Below, piece by piece: positions 27,401 to 39,740 of a stretch of DNA of 64,000 nt. Each line of letters opens with the position of its first letter. Positions within the stretch are counted from its first letter, which is position 1. This DNA comes from Camarhynchus parvulus (Eukaryota; Chordata; Aves; Passeriformes; Thraupidae). The stretch covers positions 16,601,733 to 16,665,732 of the forward strand of contig NC_044574.1 of assembly GCF_901933205.1 (NCBI RefSeq). Reading direction: 5' to 3'. The notes under the pieces were generated by a model, which saw only the letters and a program-made list of their open reading frames with translations, had not been told where the DNA came from and did no database searches. The position numbers were made by a program, and so were the translations under genes.

Positions 27401-29579
27401 AAACCCATGAATACATCTAACATTTAGGATCTCCTGCGATTATCAGTCAGAAAGATTTTTCATTGATGATCTTGGGGGAATAGCTAAAAATTAAGATCAG
27501 ATAAAAATCTGTTATGTAGCAGTTGAAAATTTACCTATTGTTACAGTAAATCATTTGGACAACGTTTTGCTAAAGCATTCAGATGTACTGAAAGGGAAAT
27601 GTATGTATTTTCCTCCTACTATTTGAATGTGTCTTTCTCCTTTCTCATCAACTCTATAAATTATTTATTTAGTTTCTGAATATCCTTTGTGATGTTTAGT
27701 TATGTCAACATTAACACTCCATTAACACTATGAGTGAGGGAAGGCATTTTCATCAGAGCTAATCTTACACATTTTAGATTTGGCTGATTTTCTTTATTAG
27801 AAAATAAATTACATTTTTTTCTAATGACCTGTAAGTCCCAAGTGCTCCACACTCAAAGCTTGGCTTCTATCTTCCCTATGGACTTCAATACTTGTATATG
27901 CCACGAAGAAATAATATTTGGATCTCTCTCTTTATAGATATCAAAGTACTTTACCATAGAATTGTTATCCTTTATTTCTTTTTCTAAACCAAAACAACTT
28001 AAAGAGGGGAGGGAGTTAAAAAATGAGTGGCATGATGATTTGTAGAAATACAAATCCAGATTGGAGAATTCTTTGGTCTAAGAAAAAACCTTAGATCATG
28101 CTACCTTTTATCTAAAAATAAGAGAGGTGAACTTTATTTCAAGACAGACCAACAGGTCTGGTTAAAGGGCATGTGAAGAAATGAAAAAACTGAAGAATAA
28201 CAGTACCATGACTGACTATAGAAAAGGAAGGGAAAGGACTTTTTTCTTCTAGCTGCAAACTCCTTGCTGGCTGTGACTTTCAATAGCACTTACCCATGAC
28301 CCCATTGGCTTTTAACTTTTGCCTTTTGTTTTAAAATGAACAGATAAGTAACAAATATTACTCAGTTCTTGATTTGGCTTTTTCAATAAGAAGTGAGAGT
28401 TAAACACTGCTGCTGCTGCAAGTGCTATTGAAAAACATCAGCTTCAGTAATAAAACAATTCAGGTGGGAGCAGACGAGCATGAAAAAAAGGCCTCAAAAC
28501 CTTATTTTTTTATTAACCTTTTGTTGACATTAATACTCTGCAGTAGGAGATTCACACAGTGCGTGAATAGAAACACATTTAAGAATGAAGCACGCTTGCT
28601 TACACAGGAAAAGGTTAGAACTTAGTTAAGAGCTAGAGGTCTCTCACAGGATTTATCTTCAAATAAAAGCTACAGTCAAGCCTCTACAAGTTTCCTTGAC
28701 AAAACTATGGACCAGTTCCAAGAAGAGATGCAGGCATCTGTGATGCTTAAAACTAAACTAACCATTCTGAAAGCCTCTGCTCTGCTGACTCCTGATGTTG
28801 ATGTTGCCCACGCTCCCCATATTCTATATGTTTTTAGCTGCCATTGTCCCATATTCAGTCACCAGTACTTTCACATGTGGATTTATACCTCTGCTTGACA
28901 GTGGAAGGACAAAACTCAAGCACTTCTCTCAATTTAAGTTCCTCATAGAGGGAAGAAGGAATTTTTCCTCCATCTTGATTTTTGAGATACATTTGCAGCA
29001 TTTATTCAATGACTGCTATAAGCAAAATGCAGAAATTTTCTGGGAATAGTTGCCAAAGCTCAAAGCTAAAAATTTTATGTGGTTCTGTAAATAGGAACTT
29101 ATAAAATCAGATGTTAATTATTGCCTACTTATAAACCAATGTTTTCTGGACATTCTTCTGCATAAATAGTGGTGGCAAGTACCTAAGTACAGCATGCCTG
29201 ATAGCATTTCAGCATCTTTTCATTAGGAAAGGAGACTGAGTAAGGAAGAGGAATGTGAGGAGCTGAATGTGAGCTTCCTTCCCCTGGCATAGAAAAGTGT
29301 TTGTCTTTCTTTTCTCCTCCCTTCCTATTTTGAATAGCGTATTTTAAAGAAAAAGATTTATTAAAGATGCAATGGGTGGATGCTGGTTGGATGGCAGACA
29401 CCTACTAGAGACTGTCTATCACTTCCTTCTACAGCTGGACAGGGGAAAGAAAATACAGCACATGTTCATGTGAAATAAGATCCAGGACAGATCACTCACC
29501 AAATGCTGTCATAGGCAAAACAGACTTGAGATGGGGAATTTATTATTAACAAAATCAGGATAATGGGAATTAAAATAAA
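24486..29579. other. Intergenic desert, no gene recognised
   Basis: Only short frames (under 100 codons) without recognisable motifs. A (CTG)4 run is at about 28405-28416. No repeat family is identified with confidence. Confidence 0.55.
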
Positions 29580-30115
29580 TATTAAAGAACACCACCTTTC
29601 TTCCACCATTCCCTCCTTCCCAAACTCCACCTCCTCCCCACAAGTGGTGCAGACAGTTCTTCACGAACTTCTCCAGTGTGAATCTATCCTATGTGCAATT
29701 GGTCTTCATGAGCTGCTGCAGCATGGTTCACTCTTCCACAGGGTGCACTCCTTCAGGCACAGCCTGCTGTAGCTTGGGTCTCCCCCATGGGTCACAAGTC
29801 CTACCAGGAAACCTCCTCCACCATGGGCTGCTTTCTCCTCAGGTCCTTGCCAGGAGCCTGCTCCAGCACAGGTTTCCCAGGGGTTCACAGCTCTCTCTCA
29901 GAAATCCAGCTGCTCCAGCTTGAGGCTCCTCCACAGGACTGCAGGTGGATCTCTGAATCCCTGTGTTCCTGCATGGGCTGCAGGGGCACAGCTGCTTCCC
30001 CATGGTCTGCACCACGGGCTGCAGGGGAATCTCAGCTGCTGCACCTGGAGCACCTGCTCCCACTCCTCATCATCCATCTGGTAGCTTTTGCCATCTTTAC
30101 ACTTTACATGACTAC
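29580..30115 (-). mobile_element. Fragment of a long avian ERV LTR (ggagcag-rich), inverted
   Basis: On the minus strand this reads as a chain of imperfect units such as gagattcccctgcagcccgtgg, then gcagaccatggggaagcagctg, ctgtggaggagcctcaagctggagcag, and cctgtgctggagcaggctcctgg. I recognise this as the repetitive part of a long avian ERV LTR family, related to 45.93-46.80 kb. The open frames on both strands (up to 124 codons) derive from it. Boundaries are approximate, and its exact family name would need a repeat-library search. Confidence 0.7.
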
Positions 30116-33100
30116 ACATGACTCAAAACACTCCCTAAATCAGGATGCTGAGAAGATCTAAATTTTACCTACATTTTAAAAATGTCCAGATATCTAGCTA
30201 TGCTATATGGGGTATCAGGAAAATCGTGTTTAATGATTTATCGAAAGGTATATAATATTAGCTATTGTTCCTTTTAAATATTTCACTGGATATGAACATA
30301 AATAAAAAAGCTGTGGAAAAAAATTAGCATAGAATTTGAGAATTAAAGACAGGACTAGAAATAGATAATGGGAAACCCCTTAGTTTAATTGGTGTGTTTT
30401 GTTTCTAATGAGACACAGCTGACACATCATGGAGTGGATATGTATGTTAGAGCAACTGTGAGCCTTGAGTAGAAAAACTTGTTGGAAGACTATAATTCTT
30501 GCAGCAACATGCACTAAGAGAAGGTATTACTTTTGGTTACTTTTTTGGGTTTTAGATAGTTGACTTAAAATGTCTTCTAATGTTATCTTTACCTAAGACT
30601 AAGGGATGCTGAGGTAGTTGATTGGTTTTATTTTTATCGGCTAGAACATGCATATTGAACTTTTCTACAATGTATGCATAATAATAGCTGCTGGATTTAG
30701 AAATGAAATGAGATGAAATATTTTGTTTCTGTCAGGGTAAGAAAGGTTAAATTCTTTAGGATGACTATTTGGTTATGTCATACTTGTGTTCCAAATTATA
30801 GATTACATTGCATGTTTCACATTATTTTCCAAAGAAATTTCAAGCCAGGTAATCTTACCAGCAAGGCAAAAAGGAATTAAAGGGAAAAAAAAAGTATCAT
30901 AGCAAACCCAAAGACAACTGATTTTATATTACTAAAGAGTCAGCAGTTTATGTAAATATTCTGCTCACAGCTTAACTGCTTCTCTTCTTGTTGCAACAAT
31001 GCCATGTGTTAATCCTAAACAGATGAGCCCACATCTCCTGTTTGTAACTATGGTATTAACTGCAAAGCAGAAAGAGTTGTAGTGTGGGATGATCTAATTC
31101 TGATAATTATTAACTACGGAAATTTGTTCAAGTGTCTTTGTATGCCTAATTTAATATAATTAATTTTACATATTAAAATTATTATTTTGTGCATAAGAAA
31201 CATGCCAGTCTGGAACAAGAGAGTTTGGTCTACATAGATGCTACAATACTGATATGGATTTATTTAATTGCCTGGTAGAAGAGCAAACGAATGTGACAGC
31301 TGAATGGCGTCCCAATCAAGCTGCCTGTTGTTGATGAAACCAGCCTGAACTCTGAGTGGTGGGGTCTATGCATTCACTTCTTACAAGCCATAGGAAAATG
31401 ACCCATTTTTTTATTCTGACAACTGTTTAGTTTTAGTATATGCATAGTTCAATTTTCTATCCCCATTCTTCTCATGTATACTCTTCCAGAGAAAAGTATC
31501 TTTTATGTTGACCTATTGCATGTCAATAAACAGTCCTAGAAGGTTTTATGTCACACCTAGACTGGGTGTCAGTTGAACAACATTTAAGCTTGATTTGCTA
31601 TTACTGTCTTGGAAAACAAAGACACTTCAATTAGGTCACATAATTCTCAGACAGCCCTTTGCTTGCTGGTGGGTGCTTTTCTTTCTTGTTGTTTCTTTAA
31701 AGCAAACAAAACCTTTCACCCATCTGATTCAAGTCAAGCAAGTCAAATAGAATAAGCTCAAGGGTTACAGAGGAGCAGGGCTGTACTTATGACCTGACAG
31801 GCTGCAGATCAGTATTTATAGCAAGAAAGATTGGGAAAATCCTGTGACAGCGACCTTGAACATATCAGCCTGAGGAATGATAGACATTTCTTGGGAATTA
31901 TTTTCTTTTTATTTTTCTATATTTTCATGGAGCTAAACCAATTTCTAATTAGGATTCTTAGTCATATATCTCTATCCAATAATTTCTAAGTTCCTTTTTG
32001 ACACTAACAATGTGTGTTATTTATCTAACTGTACATCATTGCACATATTGCAGATGACATTAATTTTTAAGATTACTTCATCTAGGAAGAATTAAAAAGC
32101 AATTTATTGTTAATGTTCACCAGTCTACAAGTACATATAAAGCAAACACAATGTTTTCACGCATACTCTGTAATTTGTTACATTCCTTTTCTTTCATTAT
32201 TGCAGTACCTACTATTACTAATTTATTCAACAGCAATTCTCCATTATATTTCAGAAACTTGTTCTGAAGTGCCAAAGAAAGCTAATAGTAGTTATTTTAA
32301 ACTTTGATGACATTTTTACCATTCCTTTTTATTTTACTTTATTATCTTCTTGGTGCCATGAAACAGCCATGGCATGAGCATACACAGATGAAGACTGGCC
32401 AGGGCAGCAGTGCTCTTTTTCAGGCCAGGATGCAGATTTAGACTCACACGTGTTAGCTGGAAGCTTGCAAATATTTCTCACTGTTTCTTGGCTTAAGTGG
32501 TGGGAAATCTCTGGAGATTAGTGTTTCCTATGAAGTGACTGCCAGTTTGGGCTGAAATCCTGTTAGTATGATTCTTCTCACATGATTACTGTCACGTTCA
32601 AAGGAGTGAAGGGAAGCACAGATCCTTTCCAGTCATAGCCATGGAGATACATTAGTTCAACAATTCTTTGCTGATATTTGAAACAGTTGTCGGGGAGGTT
32701 CCATTTGCCCAATCTCTAATTTAGGCTAAAAGAAATAAATTGGAAATAAACTTCGTCTCTAGAAACAAGGAAATTGATATACCCTACATTTTTTCCTCCT
32801 ACCTCATTATGTGTGGAAAAAAAGAAAGAAAGAATGACTCTTAGTAATTTTAGATGCTGGATGGTAAAGGCAATATTGTATTTGCTACTGTTTGGGCTAA
32901 TTAGACATCACTCTTCTTTCTGAGCAAATGGTGGCTGCCTAGGTGCAAAATATGTTTGCCATATTGCAGACTGCACAGCTGGGAACAGAATAGGCAGCAA
33001 GATTAATGAGATTTAGAGCTTGTTTATACTACCTAACTACTCTAACTCACATTCTATAATAAAAGAAAGAGGTGTTGAAAGACTAAAGCTAGTTCTTTCT

Positions 33101-36004
33101 GCCTGAAGGGTCCTGAGGTTCATATAGCACTTCGGTTGAGAACAAAACCAAATGTTGCTAAACAGAATCAGAGGCTGTTGACAAAGCCCATATTTTTCTA
33201 TTCAACATACATTTTATCATTTATATTTCCCCCCTCTTCTGCTGCAAATTTTTGATTCCCTTTTACTGCAAGTAAATTAGAGAGATGATTTCTCTTTCAC
33301 AGCCCATGACACTATAACAGCTGCTTCAGTTTTATAGGTCCATGTCCCTGCAGAGACTTGAGCTTTATGTAGCTTAACAGTAGTGTTTGGATAGCATGAG
33401 ACAGCACACTATCACTAGGATCACACTGACTTTTCCTTAAGGAAATATAACCAAAGTCCTGTCTGGTGTACTCATAGTTGCCTTATTATATATATTTTTT
33501 TTTAATGAGATGAATAACCTTATAGTTTATAAACCTCAACTGCATTGTTTAAACTTATTTAGGCCTTTGTTTTCTTTTCACAAATAATATTTGTATATTA
33601 TATATTTAAGGAACCACGCGTATGCAAATCCTTTTAAAGCAAAAAATATTCCTTAGTAGCACTTATGAGGTATTTTAAAACATGGGCTTTCAAAAATCTC
33701 CACTTCTCTTACTTTAAGAAGCTGTTCTTTTTAAGTGCAAGTGTAAAGAAGTCTTGACTCCTGATTAAATATTTACATGTGTCTGACCAGTCAGTAATGT
33801 TTTATAATAGCTTTTAAGTGTTGCTTATTAAATTGCAATTCAGCAACCAAGGATTTTTTGCACTAGACCTGTAGGTATTCATGGAAGCAAATTATGAATT
33901 CATAATAAATGAGATCTATTGTATAGACTTATGACACTTTCAAGTAGACTAGAGAGAGAGGGATAGAGGACCTCATAGGAGAGAGTCTTAGCCTTTGACA
34001 TATTTATGTTTCAAGTCCAAACTGAAATGCAAAACGAAGCAAATTTTCTCATCTCTGTGCAGATCATTCAGAGTGGGTAATTGCATCATCAAAGCATATA
34101 AATCTTTGCACAAGAGTTAGACATAGGAAAGATTACTCACTGCAGCTAGCACAATTTTTTATCTCTTTTTAGCAATATATTTTTAGTTTAGAATTGAAAA
34201 AACACATCAACAATTTTTCCTCAGTGAATTCATGTTGTGATAAGTATGAAATAATCACAGTGTCTCTTCTTTTCCTTAGAGATAATCAAATGGCATCAGC
34301 TCAGAGCTAAAAGCATTTATCTTTAAATCTGTAAAAGGTTCAGAAACAGTACATTTAATGCATGCATTAGCTCTCAAGTCTGCAACATCCCTTAGTGGGA
34401 ACTTGCCTTCCAAGGATTTAATGTTCTTTCTTAATTCCCTTCTGAGTGAATGTAAATTGCAGAAACGAAGCACTCAGAGCAGTTCCCACTGCGCCTTGCA
34501 ATGACCAGTTCCCTAAAGAACCATTGCCATAGCACTAAACTGAGGATGACACTGGTAAAAGTTCTTGCACATTGCTGTCATTCACTCTTTGGGTGCCATG
34601 GTGGATTGCTCAGGGGAACACTGCTTTAGAATGTGCCATCAATCAGTGTGACTGTTTCTCAATCTCTCAGTTTACCAATGAGTCAAGGAAGTACATGATG
34701 TAATGACAGATGAATTATTCTGCATATTTCTTTTTCATGAAAATCAGTTAATACATATGACAAACAAGGCCTTTTGGAAACTATTGAACCAAGCGTTGTC
34801 AGAAGAGCATTTGTTGAAATTTAGTGGTGAACATATATGTGCATCTATATACATACATGCAGGAATAGCATCTTTTCCCTCCTAAAAATAGTTGATCCAT
34901 GGGGATGTTGCATAGGTATCTTCAGAGTCATGTTTATCTAATGAAAAATGAGTTTTCAGTGTCCATTGCCTATGACCCAGAAATTCTTTCCTTGCTGATA
35001 TATTAGCAGGAGTATCATCCCAGTTTTATCCATGAGTCAGACAGCTGCCATGTATGTGACTGAACATTAAATATGAGGGAAAAAAAACCAGCTTGACCTT
35101 TATAATCACATGGAGTTTGTTTGGTCAAGTAATCTAAGAAGATATGAAAATGTCCATGTAACCAAAACCAAGGCTCTACATGAGGCGTTGTTTTTTACAT
35201 TCATAAGCAATTTTATACTCTTAAACTGTGTAATTGCATATGTTATAAATTTATTCATATTCATTTTTGAAAAAATGGTGAACATTTATGTAAAATAATT
35301 CCCTAAATTATTAAAGTTGTTATGGATCTTCTCTAACGCTTCTATCACTGAAATAAAAAATTAAACATGTATTGCAGTGAAACTTAATTGGAAAGAAATA
35401 AAGCAATTCCTTCTAGGAACAACATTCCATTCCTTGAATTCCTGTAGTGATTAGTATTGTTTAAACAGCTGATCAAGCACAGTGGCAGATGGGATGAAAA
35501 TGCCCAACAAGTAACCAGGAATGTATGTTGCATATTTCAGATACAAAGTTCACGGATGATGATGACTTATGTGGAGTCCCTAATAGCTCAACACTGCAAT
35601 TCTCAAAACAAGTTTTATCAATAGGAAGGGTTAAGAGAGTTGCATGCTCCAATGAGCCATCCTGATGTGTATGTTACCTGTATCCTTATTTTTTCTACAA
35701 ATTACTTTCTGAGAGAGTCCTACCAAGAAACCTTCACCTTTGTTAATTATGAAAAAATGCCTAAACTCTCCTCCAATACCTAAATATGTTCTAAAACTGT
35801 TATTCAGTGATGATAATAATGAAACTATGGTGATAATAATGAGACAATATTACTTTAGGGAATGAAAGCTTGTTTTCATGTCTTCTTACGTGTATGTAAA
35901 TGATAAAAAGACAGCAACATCCTCAGGAACTCTGACTAAAAAAATTATTTTTGTGATTTCCTCTGTTTCTTTTTTCCCTACTTGGTTATTTCCTCACTCT
36001 TTCG
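30116..36004. other. Intergenic desert, no gene recognised
   Basis: AT-rich sequence without recognisable repeat families or exons. A short imperfect tandem (gataataatga units) sits at about 35808-35850, and TA-rich or poly-T tracts near 33487-33502. All frames are under 70 codons. Confidence 0.55.
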
Positions 36005-36385
36005 TATAGAATGGCATGGTAATTCTGTGACTGGAAGTGATGTCAGAATATTGCTTTGGTTCAACCTCTAGCTCAAAGCAGGGTTGATTTTGGGATCAAA
36101 CATGGTTGCTCAGGACTTTGTCTATCTGGGTCATGAGCACTCTCAAGAGTGAAGATGATACCAACACCCTGGGAAACCTTCTTCCCTGCTGGACTGCCCT
36201 TATGGGGAAAATGCTTTCACTGATACCGAGTCAGAACTTCTTGTTCCAGCTTGTTATGTGCTCCTGCCAGACACCACCATGAAGGTTCTGGCTATGTCTT
36301 TTAAATAAGCTCCTGAAAAGTATTTAAAGGCAGCTATTAGACCCCCATTAAGGTTTCCAAGACAAAAGAGAGAAGGAAAATGTGA
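36005..36385 (-). mobile_element. CR1 LINE fragment, inverted
   Basis: The + strand reads the reverse complement of a CR1 3' region: tagaatggcatgg near the start, then caacctctagctcaaagcagggttg, ggttgctcaggactttgtc, ctctcaagagtgaagatgatacc and ccctgggaaaccttcttccctgctggac. CR1 elements give this order when read antisense. It is diverged and 5'-truncated. Confidence 0.85.
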
Positions 36386-39300
36386 TCTTCATAATCTGTT
36401 GATTTGTTGCTCAGTCCATGATTAAAATAACACAGCTATATGAAATTCATGGAAAGAAAAATTGTCCTTAGCCATTTTATTAATGATTTCATTCATCGCT
36501 TCTGTGATGAGAGGCAACATTCTGAACACACTTCACATTCTTATTTTTGCTAAGATTATTTGAGAGTGACTCCAACAATCATTTAGGAATACTGGAGAGC
36601 ATAAGAATTAGAGATGAAAAAGAACTGTTTAGGGTAGTCCAGTGGGACACAACTGAGAGTGCTGTGATATAGTATACAAAGGAAAAATTTAGGCTGACAA
36701 TTAGCTCAATTTCTTGAATAATTTAAATCTAGTCCAGATACATCAGTCAAAAACATCCTGTATGCCTGCAGGAAAATGAGCATGACTGAATAAAGGGGTT
36801 TTGAATCTCTTTTTTATAATTTTATTACCATCCCAAAATATATGGATATATTCAGATGTGGTGAAGGTATCAAAATACAGATGTTAAAAAAGTAGTTCCC
36901 AACAGAAGAATTAGTCAAGTATCCTAAATATTCTTTGTACCATAGAGACTTTCTCAAGTACCAAAAAATTGATCTGGAGAATTCTGAAATCTTGTGAAGG
37001 CTAGTTACTTGTATAGACACTCTTGACAGCGTTTTTCTAAATTTGCCTCTGGCAGTAAAGACTTGTCACTTGAGTAAATTAGCATAGTGTTTAATCAAAT
37101 TCATTTTTTCAGTAAGTAGAGTGGATAAAATATGTTTTAAAAAATGAAGGGCAAACCAAATACTATTGTTTCAGAAAAAGCTATTTTTTGTTTGAAGTTA
37201 CTTCAGATGTTAGTGTTGAAGTACAACAATATGTTATTACCTACAAGCTTACTGTTTTCAGGCTGTAGGATATTTTCATTCAATTCCTGGGTGCATTGTC
37301 AAATATAGGTGAACACTTGTTTTTTATTTATTTATTTATGTTTTCCACTGGGGCCTGAATTTTACATGATTTCTGTTGACCTGAATAGGTTTTAGACCAA
37401 GCTCTAGAAAATCTAGAAATAGATCTTGATATTGTAGGACTTCTTTACTATTTAGGCACTAGAACAGATAGCCACTAAAACATTTTTTCTCTATGGGGTA
37501 CCTAAAAAGGGCAATGATTCAGTCATTGGTGTTTTACTGATAATGGAAACTGGCCTATATGATTGTGTATCATTCATGTGTATTATGAATTTTGTGCTGA
37601 TTTTAAAAAGAACAGAGAAAAAGCAAAGGGCACCAACATTTGTAGTATTATGGAAATTTTAATGAGATAATTCTACAGTGCTGAAAGAAAGCATATCTAT
37701 TATAAGCACAAGAGAAACTATTCTTTCATTAATTGAATAATTATCTACTTTCACATAAATATGTAAGAAATCTATTTCATAAATTAATACATACACTAGT
37801 AATATTGACTCATAAGGTCTTCACTCTTCACAGTACATGTGATTAGCTCCTTCTTGGGAAAGCTTTATTTTCTAGAGTGATCAATGCACTCTATAGGTAT
37901 AGGTCCATCTAGGGCCTTCTGCATGCAAAATCTGTTATGCTACACTTTGTTTTCAAGTGACATGAGATGTAGTTTTCTCAGTTTCTCAACAATCAATGCT
38001 CCCTTTCACTTTCTGGCCAGTTCGGGGAGTCAAGTGAGAAAAAGAATTTTTGTGAGAAGAGAAAAAATATGCTAAAGGACACAAGAGGATGGAAAAGTAG
38101 TGGTGGAAAGATAAAAATGGAAATTCTTTTATCTTCCCTCCTCAAAATATTCTGAGATTCTTTGCTGTTGTTAAACCTTATCCTTGGTGAGTAACTACTT
38201 CTCCATGTTGGTAAAGTCATGTCCATGTTGGCACAATCCATCGCCTTTTTCTGAGGTCATCACTGAGAAAGGCAGAAAGAGAAGCTTGAGAAACAGGGAT
38301 GTTTTATGAAAAACAATGTTCTGGAGGGCTAATGCAGAGAAAGGGAAGATATAATTTATGCAAGTCTGTTTGCAAAACGGAATTTTAGGGCTCATTAGGG
38401 ATACCAAGAAGAGATGACATTTTGTTACTCCAGCAAAACTTCTTTCTCTCATCATATTTCACCAGCTTTATATTTTGTTTTATATCTTCTGGAATGTCTA
38501 CTCCCAAATAATAACATATTTTTTAAAGAATTGCCTGAAGATCTCTCTTACACTTAAAATTCTTTCTGTGCTTATTGGATATAGTTTGAAAAATCAGTCT
38601 ACAGCATTATAAATATCAATTCCAAGCATCACAAAGAAAAAGGTTATTTCAGTGGTTCTTTTAATTATGCTATTTAGTCAGCCCATATATTTAATGCAGT
38701 GTTTGTTGTTTCATTTTTTGGACTTGCATTAAGGATGATTTCTAAACAGAACAAATTAAAGTGCATATAATGTCAGAGCATGTGTGTTCATGCAATCCAC
38801 AAAATTTGGAAACTAAAGCAGTCTTTCATTTCTCTTGTATTAAAGGATAATAATATAGATTTAGTATAGTCATATTTCTCCAGTGTTTTAGCTAGTTCTG
38901 GTGTTCAGACTTCAAAAGGCTGTTGCAGATTTGGAAATACTTCAGAAAATCCTTAAAGAAAATCTTTGTCTTCTCTAAAGATGACTAACATTAAATCCCA
39001 GAAATTCATAAAACTACCCCTTACCCCAAAATGGTTGATGAGAGATATTGATATAGAGAATATTCTGGGCTAATTTGGTTCAGTTCCCATCTACAAGGTC
39101 ATAGTATGGTTTAAATTGTACAGTTTCTATATTTTTCCCTCAGAATTGTCTGACTCATTGTGCAGGCTAAGTAGTGCTTACTTCACACACACAGGAAAAT
39201 TTTGCTTTATCCATATTTTGGCTTTGCAATGTGGTTATTACACATACTATTCAAATTCTGTACTCAAAGTTTAATTAATGGCCATTGATGGCTAACAGCT

Positions 39301-39600
39301 ACTTCTGTTTAACTCATCACAACAATGTATGAGTACTTGACAAAGTTACTTGAATCTCTGTAAAACCAGAGCTGGATGGTACAACCTCCTTTTCAATACA
39401 TGAATGAAGCTCCAAATATATATTAGGATTCAGTTTGTCCAGTGACATGTTTTTAGGATGTTGGTATTCACATATATCATCATATGTTCAAATTACTACT
39501 CTTATTGTCTATGACTGGGCTGGAAAATATTGAACATTTCTTCATTTGGGCCAGAGTTTCAGAAAATTAGGAGAGTACAATTAACAAGCATTTCTGAAAC
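36386..39600. other. Intergenic, no gene recognised
   Basis: No exon, RNA gene or repeat family is recognised; overlapping chance frames at about 37880-38455 lack motifs. Confidence 0.55.
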
Positions 39601-39740
39601 AATTCCTCCCTTGGAGATATTGAAAACTCAGCTGGACTTGGGGCTGAGTAACTTGCTCTAGATGACCTCGGTTGAGAAGGATGATTAGACTAGAAGATCT
39701 TCAGAGATCTGTGCCAATCCTAAAATTTTGTGATCCTATA
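39601..39740 (+). mobile_element. CR1 LINE 3' tail fragment
   Basis: The phrases ttggagatattgaaaactca, gctggacttggggctgagta, acttgctctagatgacctcgg, gactagaagatcttcagag and a final tgtgatcctat match the terminal part of CR1 in sense orientation. It is old and degraded, and its start is approximate. Confidence 0.85.
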
